Source of the DNA: Luidia sarsii
Lineage: Eukaryota; Echinodermata; Asteroidea; Paxillosida; Luidiidae
Length of the DNA: 64,000 nucleotides
Direction: 5' to 3'
Assembly (NCBI GenBank): GCA_949987565.1
Contig: OX465103.1
Location: 23,674,974 to 23,738,973 of the forward strand
Shown: in pieces, positions 22,901 to 29,686 of the stretch
Layout: each line of letters opens with the position of its first letter
Position numbering within the stretch: the stretch's first letter is position 1
Made by a program: the position numbers and the translations under genes
Notes under the pieces: model-generated
Databases searched by the model: none
Seen by the model: the letters and a program-made list of their open reading frames with translations, nothing else
Told to the model about the DNA's origin: nothing

Positions 22901-24486
22901 TAAATCCTTCCTGAAAATTCAATACACCCTCACTCAAGAAGAGTTGGGGATGGTGAAAGCAAGAAAGTCCACTGTGATGTTGAGTGTGGGAGTCTTTGGT
23001 ACAAACCTGCAATCTCGTGCTTGTATTTGTTGGCATCGTTGTACTCAAAGTCCAGGTCGGGACTGTCGTTCTGACTCTGCAATCACACGTGAAATCACTC
23101 ATAAATTTATAAGAGGGAACACGAATACGTCAGTTGGTTTTTTGCAAATTTTGTTGGGTATACTGTAGGGCCGTCTCCAATGCCCCAATAACAAATAAAC
23201 GCCAGTATTTGGATCGTGATTTGAATCACGATTCAAACTCAACCTTTTTTGTGTGGACAGAATGAATGCATTTTAAATATTAGTGGGACTTGAATCGTGA
23301 TTCGGACTCCACTAGTACTTAGTAATACATGTAGTAGTATAGTAGTAGTCACTAGTCAGAGTAGTACTACATTAGTGAGACCTTTTCAAAAAATCACATT
23401 TATTTGCGACACAATAATTAATACGACAAAGTAAAAATCAAAAAAATATTAAACGAAAGGGCTATTGTTACGGCAGTCGTCCGTGTGGTTCCCTGACTTG
23501 AAAGTATTCGTCAGCATTGCAGGCTGGTTGAACCAGACTATTCGATTATAGTCTGGTTCCAAGAGCTAAACGTCCTGACAAATATTATTAAGTATGTCAG
23601 GGAACCACATGGATGACTGCCGTAAACACAGCCACTGCGAGTAAAACTAGAATTTAGAAAGGGCTACAGTAGTCAGTAACTGTAAATGTACAGTAGCTAA
23701 AGCAAAATTAGTTGCAGTAATCATAAAACCCTCAACCTCCCTCAGGTCTCCAACGCTCTGGACTAGGACTACTGGAGGATGAGGGTTACGGTTACCGTAG
23801 TCCGAGTAACTCAGACCCGAGTAGTTGCGGTAACCGTAACCCTCATCCTCCCGACTGTCGAAGACCTTCGGGAGGATGTAGTCCGAGTAACTTAGACCAA
23901 CAAGTCACCCTTTTTAATCGAATTTTGAAATTTTGAGATTCAGGTGACTGTCACTCGAATCTCAAAATTTCAAAATTCGATAAAAAAAAGGGTGACTTGT
24001 CAGGTCCAAGTTACTCGGACTAAACTAGGACTAGGACTAGGATTAGAGTAGGACCCGACAAGTCACCCTTTTTCGAAATTTGGTGACCTACACTAGTCAC
24101 TAGTCATCCGACCCTCCAAATTCCAAATTTCGGAAAAAGGGTGACTTGTCGGGTCCAAGTTACTCGGACTACGGTAACCGCAACAAGGGCCCAAGTTACC
24201 CGGACTATGCACTTGCCACTTACGAGTACGAGACTACGACTACAACTCGAGGCGGGGTCTTGTCAAATTAAGATGTCAATACTAGTCTTACTCTTAGTCC
24301 AAACCAACAATCAACATTCATTCAAGGTCCCTGTAAATTAGTGTAAAAAAATTAAATGGATGAATCAATAGACAATAATTCACAGCTTACATCTGATTCC
24401 CGTCTTGGTCGGCGCAGGAGTTCTCTGAGTTTGGGCAATCCACCACCTCTCTTTGCGGCCAGCCCTCCGGCCATCTGAACCTCCAT
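439..24486 (-). CDS. STRIP1: Striatin-interacting protein STRIP1/2 (FAM40), 20 exons, 3' end off window
   Basis: STRIP proteins are cytoplasmic scaffolds of STRIPAK, the complex joining PP2A A and C subunits, striatin, MOB4/phocein and GCKIII kinases, which acts on Hippo signalling, cytoskeleton and vesicle traffic. Exon-by-exon translation follows the vertebrate STRIP1 protein throughout: an N1221-like N-terminal region ([14 protein letters not shown], residues 37-50), an acidic Glu/Ser-rich linker (residues about 335-370), and a highly conserved DUF3402-type C-terminal half ([53 protein letters not shown]). All joins use GT-AG sites with matching phases. The start is the ATG at 24,486, in good context (AAC before, G after); a second in-frame ATG is codon 5. 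Only about 715 residues are present against about 837 in human STRIP1; the last exon(s) lie left of position 1. One gene is seen, so STRIP1 and STRIP2 cannot be told apart; invertebrates normally have one. Confidence 0.96.
664..1215. repeat. 18-bp minisatellite (GTGAAGCCAGCATCCCAG)n
   Basis: Variable copies of an 18-bp unit starting about 20 bases on the intron side of the exon 20 acceptor. Longer interspersed units carry AGTCAGCACTAAATAATG. Apparent open frames through it are periodic artefacts. Confidence 0.9.
1418..1803. mobile_element. TTAA-flanked MITE, family M1 copy 1
   Basis: Terminal inverted repeats of the AGGCCCAATACAACATTGG type, with TTAA at both outer edges (1,418-1,421 and 1,800-1,803). 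The interior is shared with the copies at 5,415-5,779 and 49,682-50,055. No coding capacity; termini and TTAA suggest a piggyBac-type nonautonomous element. Confidence 0.75.
1892..1996 (-). CDS. STRIP1: STRIP1 exon 19
   Basis: Residues 612-646, [20 protein letters not shown] then KWKHSRTM, nearly identical to human. Phase 0 in and out; the donor is ACCATG|GTAGGA. Confidence 0.97.
2143..2345. repeat. Repeat B fragment with histone-like stem-loops, joined to a SINE head
   Basis: 2,168-2,183 reads GGCTCCTTTCAGAGCC, a histone-type stem-loop with one loop-region change, and the opposite strand carries a second one at about 2,142-2,157. Bases 2,275-2,335 match, in reverse, the head of the SINE at 55,390-55,450 (GAGACGTC, CAGCTCGGTGGTC). 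Confidence 0.6.
2627..2693 (-). CDS. STRIP1: STRIP1 exon 18
   Basis: Residues 589-611, [20 protein letters not shown] then SL, the counterpart of [22 protein letters not shown]. Phase 2 in and phase 0 out. Confidence 0.96.
2931..3065 (+). repeat. Dispersed family C copy (partial)
   Basis: Shares GGTCTCCACAAGGATTTCACG and flanking sequence with copies at 44,397-44,640, 54,519-54,770 and 56,600-56,800. No coding potential seen. Confidence 0.7.
3265..3365 (-). CDS. STRIP1: STRIP1 exon 17
   Basis: Residues 556-589, [20 protein letters not shown] then [13 protein letters not shown]. Phase 0 in and phase 2 out. Confidence 0.97.
3420..4060. repeat. Repeat A fragment and AT-rich low-complexity intron
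   Basis: A diverged repeat A copy (CGAAATGTCAGGCCCTCCA near 3,585-3,605) is followed by 300 bases of T-rich GAGATTTT/TTTTGAGA sequence. No exon seen. Confidence 0.6.
4156..4282 (-). CDS. STRIP1: STRIP1 exon 16
   Basis: Residues 513-555, with [17 protein letters not shown] and [14 protein letters not shown], nearly identical to human. Phase 2 in and phase 0 out. A G-run abuts the donor side (4,126-4,147). Confidence 0.98.
4630..4800 (+). repeat. Repeat B, long copy with ribozyme-like core and histone-type stem-loop
   Basis: In order: CTGAGGA (4,650-4,656), hairpin CGAACAG/CTGTTCG (4,657-4,676), GAAACGTC (4,676-4,683), stem-loop GGTTCTTTTCAGAACC (4,694-4,709), ACACA, then purine block CAAAAGAGAGAG 11 bases later. 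Next comes GGTGTCACCGCAAACC and the segment (about 4,737-4,795) that forms the monomer of the 93-bp array at 45.9-47.5 kb. Confidence 0.8.
5000..5112 (+). repeat. Repeat B, second copy
   Basis: CTGAAGA (5,008-5,014), short hairpin CAATC/GGTTG, GAAACGTC (5,034-5,041), stem-loop 5,052-5,067 with one base changed in its 3' arm, then ACTCACAAAAGAGAA and GGTGTCACCGCGAACC. It is the copy with the cleanest hammerhead-type conserved residues. Confidence 0.75.
5234..5331 (-). CDS. STRIP1: STRIP1 exon 15
   Basis: Residues 481-513: [16 protein letters not shown] followed by [13 protein letters not shown], identical to human STRIP1 over most of its length. Phase 0 in and phase 2 out. Confidence 0.98.
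5415..5779. mobile_element. TTAA-flanked MITE, family M1 copy 2
   Basis: 365 bp between TTAA at 5,415-5,418 and 5,776-5,779. Its terminal inverted repeats, AAGGCCCAATACAACATTGG and complement, are nearly perfect. The interior is colinear with the 49,682 copy. Confidence 0.85.
5835..6115. repeat. Purine-rich (GGAGGATGAGGA)n tract
   Basis: Intronic polypurine sequence on the plus strand, starting 20 bases past the exon 14 donor. The proline/serine-rich open frames on the other strand are composition artefacts. Confidence 0.9.
6135..6209 (-). CDS. STRIP1: STRIP1 exon 14
   Basis: Residues 456-480, [20 protein letters not shown] then LPQYM, matching vertebrate AETLYQGLLPSLPQYM. Phase 0 in and out. 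Confidence 0.96.
6365..6930. repeat. 18-bp minisatellite (CATATTCTGATACTATGA)n
   Basis: About 30 diverged copies filling the intron between STRIP1 exons 13 and 14. The 18-bp period gives a repetitive six-residue open frame on the minus strand, which is not a gene. Confidence 0.95.
6939..7010 (-). CDS. STRIP1: STRIP1 exon 13
   Basis: Residues 432-455, [16 protein letters not shown] then INKNPISK. Phase 0 in and out. Its downstream intron is almost filled by an 18-bp minisatellite. Confidence 0.94.
7160..7223 (-). CDS. STRIP1: STRIP1 exon 12
   Basis: Residues 410-431, [18 protein letters not shown], matching the conserved VGLPRPIHES block. Phase 2 in and phase 0 out. Confidence 0.94.
7298..7450. 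repeat. Repeat A head-to-head palindrome
   Basis: Two repeat A copies in opposite orientation: CTGACGTTTCGATCCTAGCA, then CTTTGAGAAAGG, then TGCTAGGATCGAAACGTCAG. The arms are about 43 bases. The right copy continues into the family tail AGTCAGTAAGCAGTTTGCAA. Confidence 0.9.
7500..7770. repeat. Repeat B fragments in inverted orientation
   Basis: The left part carries AGGTTTGCAATGACACCGTG, and the right part ends with the matching GGTGACACCGCAAACC preceded by CTTGAAAGAGAAG. The stem-loops are truncated (GGCTCTT / AAGAGCC halves remain), so this is a pair of decayed copies. Confidence 0.6.
7967..8032 (-). CDS. STRIP1: STRIP1 exon 11
   Basis: Residues 388-410, [20 protein letters not shown], the counterpart of vertebrate EKDIEMFLESSRSKFIGY. 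Phase 2 in and out. Confidence 0.94.
8100..8560. repeat. AT-rich TATGATATA region with a perfect 25-bp inverted repeat
   Basis: Arms at 8,188-8,212 and 8,233-8,257 (core AAAGGGTGATCAAAGTCAC) are perfectly complementary around a 20-base spacer. They sit in a TATGATATAC-rich stretch followed by GATCTGATT-type simple sequence. It may be the core of a small MITE. Confidence 0.8.
8683..8864 (-). CDS. STRIP1: STRIP1 exon 10 (acidic linker)
   Basis: Residues 328-388: an acidic, low-complexity linker ([25 protein letters not shown]), then the conserved [13 protein letters not shown] that re-enters the folded C-terminal half (vertebrate GLPWAPKVRE). It is flanked upstream by the longest intron of the gene, about 6.6 kb. 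Confidence 0.94.
8979..9082. mobile_element. Small imperfect inverted-repeat element
   Basis: CGGTTACGGCTTCAAAATTA at the left pairs imperfectly with the complement of ATTTTGAGCCATAGCCG at the right. No coding sequence. Confidence 0.5.
9709..9894. mobile_element. Inverted-repeat MITE
   Basis: Ends CGGCAACGGCATTCT and AGAATGCCGTTACCG are inverted repeats, and an inner pair TATGCATATTCATG / CATGAATATGCATA continues the symmetry. About 186 bp inside the long STRIP1 intron 9. Confidence 0.7.
9900..11710. other. STRIP1 intron 9 sequence without recognised gene
   Basis: Open frames here (for example 10,076-10,399 plus) show no recognisable domain. Nothing supportable beyond a G-run at 11,321-11,336. 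Confidence 0.5.
11715..11830 (+). repeat. Repeat A copy
   Basis: CTTTGAGAAAGGTCCTGCTA, AAAACGTCAGGCCCACT, then the tail AGTCAGTGAGCAGTTTG. The GAAAC core is AAAAC here. Confidence 0.85.
12590..12890. mobile_element. Two tRNA-derived SINEs, tail to head
   Basis: The minus-strand copy at 12,590-12,735 has a box B-like GGGTTCGAATCC and a box A-like segment. A decayed plus-strand copy at 12,735-12,890 (AAGACGTCTGCACTAG, GGTATGAATCCCACC) ends in the common SINE tail GCAAACCCTCATTGA. Confidence 0.65.
13425..13500 (-). mobile_element. tRNA-like SINE head
   Basis: The plus strand shows ACCGGTGCTCTAACCACCTG and GGCTATCCAGCCC, the complement of the GGCTGGATAGC...AGAGCACCGGT head seen in other copies. 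The box B region is decayed. Confidence 0.6.
13925..14040 (+). repeat. Repeat A, consensus-like copy
   Basis: GCCT (13,930-13,933), CTTTGAGAAAGG, GGTCCT-GCT-AGGATC hairpin, GAAACGTC (13,957-13,964), AGGC (13,965-13,968), then CCACTAAATTTT and the tail ending TTTGTATATCAC. At least 15 further copies or fragments lie in the window. Confidence 0.9.
14750..14995 (-). repeat. Cluster of histone-like stem-loop repeats
   Basis: Five loosely tandem copies of GGCTCTGAGAAGAGCC-like sequence, followed by AGTAAC or similar, spaced about 45-60 bases. On the minus strand they read as degenerate GGCTCTTCTCAGAGCC hairpins related to repeat B. Confidence 0.5.
15045..15465. repeat. About 70-bp tandem repeat (ACTGGTACCCTTTGAGTGTC)
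   Basis: Alternating AACTGGTTCCCTTTGAGCAT and AACTGGTACCCTTTGAGTGT half-units repeat about six times, ending next to STRIP1 exon 9. Confidence 0.85.
15513..15695 (-). CDS. STRIP1: STRIP1 exon 9
   Basis: Residues 267-327, [14 protein letters not shown] through a Ser/Pro-rich stretch ([13 protein letters not shown]) to an Arg-rich end ([10 protein letters not shown]). It aligns with vertebrate LGGFEELQSMK...MRAASPPAS. Phase 0 in and out. Confidence 0.95.
15799..15825 (-). CDS. STRIP1: Candidate 27-bp STRIP1 microexon (alternative)
   Basis: Between exons 8 and 9, a strong donor (GGG|GTAAGT) follows 27 bases that would add EAASIIDEG in phase 0, matching the phase 0 intron it sits in. The acceptor CCAAG|GAAG has a poor pyrimidine tract. 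Exons 8 and 9 already join perfectly against vertebrate STRIP1, so this would be a cassette insertion. The donor could also be cryptic. Confidence 0.3.
16295..16450. repeat. Repeat A palindrome
   Basis: Inverted left arm (CCCGACGTTTCGATCCTAGC) and direct right arm (CTGCTAGGATCGAAACGTCA) around a CTCAAAGGCAGAG centre, followed by a full repeat A tail. Confidence 0.85.
16475..16595. mobile_element. MITE family M2, copy 1
   Basis: Terminal inverted repeats AGGCCGTGTCCGAA / TTCGGACACGGCCT. The interior has a second inverted pair, GGCTAGGGCTATTGTCTTCG against AAGACCTAGCCCTAGC. A second copy is at 36,946-37,070. Confidence 0.85.
17105..17232 (-). CDS. STRIP1: STRIP1 exon 8
   Basis: Residues 224-266, with the near-invariant run [20 protein letters not shown] ending WKALL. 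Phase 1 in and phase 0 out; the donor is CTG|GTGAGC. Confidence 0.97.
17345..17705 (+). repeat. Family D copy ending in repeat A
   Basis: Begins AATGCGGATGAAGCGTCTTC, passes through a pyrimidine-rich TTGATCTTTCCCCCTC block and ends with repeat A (CTGCTAGGATCGAAACGTCA). It is colinear with 43,795-44,245, which shows that repeat A is the 3' part of a longer element. Confidence 0.85.
18385..18440. repeat. A/T-rich simple repeat (AAT)n and poly-A
   Basis: (AATAAT)n followed by about 22 A residues. The flanks resemble 41,940-42,190 (GGCCGATAAATTGTGCGACT-like), so this is probably the tail of another dispersed element. Confidence 0.6.
18539..18645 (-). CDS. STRIP1: STRIP1 exon 7
   Basis: Residues 188-224, a helical segment ([20 protein letters not shown]) leading into ELFKAELG. 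Phase 2 in and phase 1 out. Confidence 0.95.
18960..19135. repeat. Repeat A inverted pair
   Basis: GGCCTGACTTTCCATCCTAC is opposed to CTTTGAGAAAGGTCCTGCTA with AAAACGTAAGGCCCTCCTAA. Both copies have changes in the GAAAC core. Confidence 0.75.
19185..19250 (-). mobile_element. tRNA-like SINE head
   Basis: The plus strand shows GGGGCTCGATGCCGAGACCT and CAGAGCTCTTACTATCAGCC, the complement of a tRNA-like head. Confidence 0.5.
19353..19421 (-). CDS. STRIP1: STRIP1 exon 6
   Basis: Residues 165-188, [19 protein letters not shown] followed by STDLR. It is the counterpart of the vertebrate RKPAISLADSTDLR exon. Phase 2 in and out. Confidence 0.95.
19548..19995. repeat. (CT)n-rich microsatellite, about 450 bp
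   Basis: Interrupted CTCTCT with CCCT runs in the intron between STRIP1 exons 5 and 6. The Arg/Glu-rich open frames on the minus strand are artefacts. Confidence 0.95.
20017..20137 (-). CDS. STRIP1: STRIP1 exon 5
   Basis: Residues 125-165, beginning [12 protein letters not shown] and containing [11 protein letters not shown], equivalent to vertebrate FNALVELLNME. Phase 1 in and phase 2 out. The intron on its donor side opens within about 20 bases of a long purine/pyrimidine tract. Confidence 0.95.
20260..20545. repeat. Three-copy tandem of the 95-bp SINE-tail unit
   Basis: Three diverged units of AGGCAAAGCAC ... GGGCAA ... CATTGAATTACATTCTCAC. This is the reverse orientation of the monomer that makes up the 37.2-40.1 kb array. 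The adjacent single-copy tail at 17,810-17,880 is the same sequence. Confidence 0.8.
20884..20965 (+). repeat. Triplicated repeat A core
   Basis: AAGAAAGATCCTGCTAGGAT occurs in three tandem copies of about 24 bases, a local expansion of the repeat A hairpin. Confidence 0.75.
21664..21795 (-). CDS. STRIP1: STRIP1 exon 4
   Basis: Residues 81-125, ending [10 protein letters not shown], a signature shared with vertebrate STRIP1 (ARAILYVAQG). The acceptor is TTTTTTGCAG|TTAAAG and the donor CAAG|GTGCGG. Confidence 0.95.
22160..22234 (-). CDS. STRIP1: STRIP1 exon 3
   Basis: Residues 56-81, [20 protein letters not shown], matching the vertebrate ELYSYTEGPEF region. Phase 1 in and phase 1 out; the donor is TATG|GTAAGA. 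Confidence 0.95.
22350..22435 (-). mobile_element. tRNA-like SINE head
   Basis: The plus strand CCGGGATTTGATCCCTAGAC with CTGAGCTATCCACCACTTA is the complement of the GATAGCTCAG...TTCAA tRNA-like head. Confidence 0.65.
23007..23076 (-). CDS. STRIP1: STRIP1 exon 2
   Basis: Residues 33-56, containing the conserved [14 protein letters not shown] block. The acceptor is TGCAG|AGTCAG and the donor GCAG|GTTTGT, phase 0 in and phase 1 out. Confidence 0.92.
23468..23625. mobile_element. Inverted-repeat MITE, 158 bp
   Basis: TTACGGCAGTCGTCCGTGTG at the left and its near-complement ending GATGACTGCCGTAA at the right. The arms are about 30 bases. Confidence 0.85.
23775..23850. repeat. Inverted repeat
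   Basis: GAGGATGAGGGTTACGGTTA pairs with TAACCGTAACCCTCATCCTC around a 30-base spacer. It repeats the motif TCCGAGTAACT seen in the neighbouring elements. Confidence 0.85.
23901..24000. mobile_element. Palindromic element, 100 bp
   Basis: ACAAGTCACCCTTTTTAATC and its complement enclose a nearly continuous palindrome (TTTTGAAATTTTGAGATTC arm). Confidence 0.85.
24053..24153. mobile_element. Palindromic element, second of the pair
   Basis: CCCGACAAGTCACCCTTTTT and its exact complement at the right end, with a related but different interior. It shares termini with the element 50 bases away. Confidence 0.85.
24391..24486 (-). CDS. STRIP1: STRIP1 exon 1 (start codon)
   Basis: Encodes residues 1-32, a basic Gly/Arg/Leu-rich leader beginning [16 protein letters not shown]. 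The donor is GAT|GTAAGC, phase 0. The leader is shorter than the proline-rich one in vertebrates and could be preceded by a noncoding exon. Confidence 0.85.
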
Positions 24487-26060
24487 GTTGGATATGTTTT
24501 AATGTGTAAATAAACCGTATTTAGCTGCATGCACTGCACTCTCTGAGACTGCAGAGCCCAACATATTTTTTGTCACTACCGGCTATGACCGTGTCCGAAA
24601 AATATTGGCTGCGGCTGGAAGCAACACGCAAACCTATGGGAACTGGCTGCAGCCGCTCGTTGACGACTTCCAAAGAATCGTGTGTACTTTTGTAAGCCGG
24701 CTACGGTCGTGCACTGTATAAATATTATAGCTCGATTGGGCGATAAAACATGACATTAGAATAGCGCCACCACGTGTTCGATTATGCCTCACAAACAACT
24801 CTTCGGATTTTTATTTGTAATAGGGCCTAACTGATGAGCATGAATAAGTGTGCGACGACTAATCAAAGTAATAAAGTCACTGACACGCTACACGTTTCCT
24901 ACGATAGCAAAGCGGCGAAGTCTGTAGACTTGTGAGGCCTAGCCTATAGACATGCTCAAAAATCATGAAAAAAGTTTTGGTGCCCCACGTAACTTCAATA
25001 ATTATTTATAACTTCAATAATTCATGTCTTTTTCTTCTTTTTTGTGTTCTTGTATTCGGATTCTCGTTTGTGCTCTAGCTTGGCGCCATCCACTTTGTTT
25101 TCTTCACTATATCCAAGTATATTACTATGACTTGTTGCTTTGTACGTTTTTGCCTACATTTGCTTTAGTCGAATAAATAATAATAACAATAATCACTATA
25201 ATCCGCTGTCAGCGGTTTCCTTTCAAATTTGCCTGGCCGCTTCGGGCCTCCGTACTAATTTGCGTCTGGACAAAAAGCGGGCCAATTTCCATACAAACCA
25301 TTAATTGGTATGAAATGAACTGGCCTCGAAAACACTAATAGTTCAAATATATCAAGGTTTTGTTTATTACTCCTTTCAGTATGGGAATAGAAAGTAATTA
25401 AACAGTAAACCGTAAAACGATAATTATTTACAAAAAAAAAGATTACCGAAAACAATTTTGAAAAATAATAATCATTAATCTAGGACTCCAGCCTAAACCG
25501 AGGTATATCTTGTGCACGCATAAGTCAAGTGGTAAAGGTAAACTAGGACGCAAATTTGTAAAAAAAAATATACTTGTTTTAAGGTTAAACCAACTAAACC
25601 TGTTCCATACATAGACATGATCGGTGCTAGTCGGCGGGGCACGTTCTACCAATTTTCACTTGAAAGGCAAGCCGTTGTCTACCATTCTTTTACTTGACAG
25701 GCGGGCCATTTTCTATCTAACCATTTTCACATGACAGGCAGAAAATTTTCTAAAGATTTTCCGTGGAATGTCTTTTGGGAGCGGCTCAACGATTTTTTTT
25801 TTTATAAATCCAAAGACGTTGACAACAGACAAGCAGTCCACTCAAAACCAGATGCAATACAATCTTTTTGCATCAGCAGTGAAATCACTGAAAAAGTCGA
25901 AACCGTCAAAAATAATAAAATAACATTTGTGACCTTCGACCTAGCCAAAACACAACCCCCCACCCCCCCAAAAAATGTGTTTGACAAAAAAACATTTACG
26001 CGTGAGCAGGAGTTCGGATGAAACGCCATTCAACACCAACCACGGCGTAACATAGGGTCA
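24487..26060. other. STRIP1 upstream region and intergenic DNA
   Basis: The STRIP1 promoter and 5' leader must lie in the first part of this stretch. I see no confident TATA box or initiator for the minus strand. The rest is AT-rich with no supportable gene. Confidence 0.4.
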
Positions 26061-26450
26061 AAGTAAAGCAACGGATAAAACGCGAGCTCGAACACTGGCT
26101 CAATTTTTTCATCAAACTTTGTCAGCTTTGAGGATCGTAAAATGCACCAAGCAGAATTTTCAAGAGGTTCAAACCGGAAAATTGCGAGTAAATCTTGCGA
26201 AACAGTCGTCTGTTATTGCAAATGGACCACGTTGGATTTGTGCAAATAATGGTGTGTAGGGTCTTTAAGACTGGTAAGCATGGTTTTTTTCAAAAGTCGT
26301 TTTAAAACGACCGTTGGAAATTCCTAAAAAAAAATCCACTTTTGATGAAAATGACAGCATTCCAAGCACAACAAATTCACAGCATGTCTGATACTGGTTT
26401 GTGCAAAATAATGGTGTGTAGGGGCTTTTACACCGGTAACTGTGCCCTCC
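26060..26450 (+). repeat. Dispersed family E copy
   Basis: Contains GCACAAATCC-type sequence, TCGTTTTAAAACGACCGTTG and GTGTGTAGGGTCTTTAAGAC. The same block is inverted at 55,660-56,140. The palindrome TCGTTTTAAAACGA is conserved in both. Confidence 0.75.
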
Positions 26451-27900
26451 GTCAGCATGCACGAACTCCTGCGGTGGTGCCATTGTAATCATGTTGTTGT
26501 TCTTTTATTAAAAGGTTGGCATTACTCTGATAGCAATTACGTACCATTGCATTAGAGTTCATTTTGCATAGATGGGGTGGATTGAAAAAAATAAGCTATA
26601 CGTTACTTTTACTTGCGCTGGTGAATATACAGCTCCAGAACAATTAGGCCTACCCCCCCCCCCCCAGAAAAAAAACACACATTCCGAAATATAATCCAGT
26701 TTCTGGTCATGACTGCCAAAACGCAACCCTGCTCCGCAGAGAAAGCTTGGTAGACCACTGAAAAAGTTGGTCCCCAAAAAAATATACATGCACCGCACTA
26801 TTGCACTTAAAACAAACAAGCAAGCCAAAAAGTATAAATCTTGAAACACTGACAATATTGAACTTATTCGCACCTTAATGAGTGAGGCAGTGAGGCAGGT
26901 TTCCGAAACCGAAAAAAACCCAAACCAACACTTGAGCCACAGTCATGGTCTGGCACGACTGATTTCATACACCGGGCAATGCATCAGCATCCAAGCCAAA
27001 GCCACAGCCAAACCCTCAAGCCTAAAGCCTTAAGCCAAAGACAGTTCCACAGCCAGTGTAACAGTCAAAAGCCGGAGTTAATTCGCAGAAGGGCCAGAGT
27101 CTCGCTAATGAACTTGGCCGACTCATTTCAGTAAACACACTACACATCCTACCTCGTTCTCACGGTGCACTCAAGTAAAAGGTGGGTTCTGAGTAACTGA
27201 AGCATTACGGATATAACGATAATGCCGACATTCTTTTAAAACGGTCGTTTCCATTCATACACACGTAAAATGATCGGGAGAAAAATGGGTCTCTTCACCA
27301 TAAAAGCACGAAGTGAAAATATTATATTTATCTGCATATAAAAGATACAAAAATAAGACGCAATGCATTCTATCGATGAACAATAAAAATCCAAACATGC
27401 TTTTAAAAGATATGAAAACGTTCTAAAAATATATCTTTGACTATTAAAGAAGCATTATTAAATGTTTTTAATGAAAATTAAACGCGAACGGGAGGACATT
27501 ATTTTCTTAATTCAATCCACGACATTTTGGTTTTCTCAACTTGTGTTGACGATTATTAACCTTCGTTTAAATAAACAAATCGTATAAAATTTGAGTTCCA
27601 CTTTGGCAGTATGCTATATCGTTCATTTGTTGGGAAGGACTGTCAACAGTCTCGGCTAACTTTCATGAAGTAGGTCACACTGAAAAGGCTTCCTTTGGAT
27701 AAGCAGGACTGACAACAATACCTTCATGGAATGTTTGTTGTTTTAAACTTCTCTTCGACTATTGTTGGCCAAAAAAACCTCATCCGACGTACATTTAAGC
27801 GCATCTTTTGCTGGAAACCTCATTTTCGGGGGAAAGTGCTACCGGCTACAGCAGCTCCGTGAACTCTGCTCCTGGGTGGATTTCACCAAGCCCTATACAC
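26450..27900. other. Intergenic DNA, nothing recognised
   Basis: AT-rich sequence with poly-C and poly-A runs. Short open frames only, none with a recognisable domain. Confidence 0.4.
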
Positions 27901-27915
27901 TACATCCTAACGCAG

Positions 27916-28093
27916 CTCTCTTGTTAAAAAGATCATCGGTTGAGTGCCGGTTGAATTCATCCGACTGATAAAATGTCCCCCGGTAGAAAGCCGATTGTAC
28001 TGGACTCTGGGGTGAACAAATTCACGATGGCTATCCGGTGGAAACGACATCGGACGGGTCAAATCATCTGATACACAACCGATGATCTTTTTG
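27916..28093. mobile_element. Inverted-repeat MITE
   Basis: AAAAAGATCATCGGTTG at the left and CAACCGATGATCTTTTT at the right are perfect 17-base inverted repeats around about 145 bases. Confidence 0.7.
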
Positions 28094-28199
28094 ACAAGAG
28101 GCCTCAGCTGACGATGCATAGCCCACCGTGAGCTGTAATAAGCCGTATGATTTCCGTGCATTCCTCGCCGTCTTAGGATTGTCCGAGTCTGATGAACTC

Positions 28200-29180
28200 G
28201 ATCACCGGTATATTGTGTTCACCAGTAGCGCACTGGAAATATAGTATTCTTTGCTTTGGTATGCAAGTTGCACGTCATGTTGTACTGACGAGTCTCAGAC
28301 TCAGTGGCTCTTAACCGTGAGATCAAGATTGCCAATGGGACGCGGCAAAAGCTGCACATTTGAAGGAGTTGTTTATTTACTATTAAACGGGATAAACAAC
28401 GACTAGCATCCTCGACAGGGAACCTCAAATAAAGCACAAGGGAATGCTGACAAAGAGTCACAGAATATCTCAAATATTGGTGGGAAAAGTTAAAATAATT
28501 ATATCATAGCACAACTGTGTTAAGTCAAAACATTGGAAGAAAGGTATCATTCCGAGTAATAGGAAAATACTACAATAATAAATGTCTTGCTTTCTCTTAA
28601 AGCTCCCGCATACTTCACATGCCTTGCGTGTGGTAGTTGTGTACAAATATACAGTTGTAGTCTTACTTACAAAAAAACTATAATTATCTATTTTACATTC
28701 TTGAACCTTTTTTTTTTTTTTTGGAGGGGGGAAATAGTAAAGAAAACTTTTGACTGGTCAAAAGTTCCCAGTCATTTTTTCCCTTCATTTGTTAGACTTA
28801 TTAGATCAACCGTTACAATATACAATTCGGTTATTCGATTATTCGGTTAATCTATATTTTTACACAGCTATCTCGGTTGATGAAGTGACCTGAACAATGG
28901 GCTACCGAGAAAAATAGACGTCATTTCTTCTTCACTTTAAGTACACTGATTCAGATATAACATTGCGATTTGACTGGGGTTTCATTTGGAGAGAAAAAAG
29001 GCTTAAGTGAAAAAAATTAATCAATGCAAAACAAAATTAATAGGGCACACTTTTGATAGGAAGACTTTAATGGAGTTTTGATTGGATCTGAAAACAATCG
29101 GATTAATGACCAAAACGATTCAGATTTGCGGCAATAGGTAGCTCCCGTGGAAGTTTTCTGGCAGGCTTTCCATGGCACGA
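28200..29180. other. Intergenic DNA, nothing recognised
   Basis: AT-rich, with a T-run at 28,709-28,722 and (ATTCGGTT)n-like sequence near 28,830. No gene seen. Confidence 0.4.
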
Positions 29181-29189
29181 TTGACTCAC

Positions 29190-29262
29190 TATACCACGGA
29201 CATAAATGACACATGGACGGCCAACAGAGGGCGCTCGAGCGTAAGAACACGGAAGCCGCCAT
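29190..29262 (-). CDS. Candidate first exon, gene unknown
   Basis: An AAAATGGCGGC start (also a YY1-type promoter motif) opens 24 codons beginning MAASVFLRSSALCWPS, a hydrophobic/basic N-terminus that could be a mitochondrial leader, followed by a good donor TATA|GTGAGT. No following exon was found to the left, so this may be chance or a pseudogene start. Confidence 0.2.
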
Positions 29263-29686
29263 TTTGGAAAGCCACGAGAAACATTATATTTATAGGGCAC
29301 CAACCATAAACAATGGGTGCAGCACACTAAGCCTTCCTCCATGGTCAGAATGACCAATGCGATAACTATCATAAACTTTCTTCGGTAATAATGATGAGTA
29401 TCGGGAAGCTACTGTTTTTACTGTAGAATAAATGCTACTTTAATACACAACCCAGTAAGTGCCGTCCGTCTTTCGGTTATTTACATCTGCGCTGACACCG
29501 GGAAACGGGTTACGGTTACTGTGCCTTCGTGGCTTCACCTACGGTCATTTCTTTCACCCGGATTAATAGCAGCCTACTTCCAGTATCGCCGGACTCTCGT
29601 TCGTTCACCGTCATCTACGGAAACGTCTATCCAACAGTAAATAGCACCAGAACCACACAAATGCCTCACATACTGGCCACCTCATC

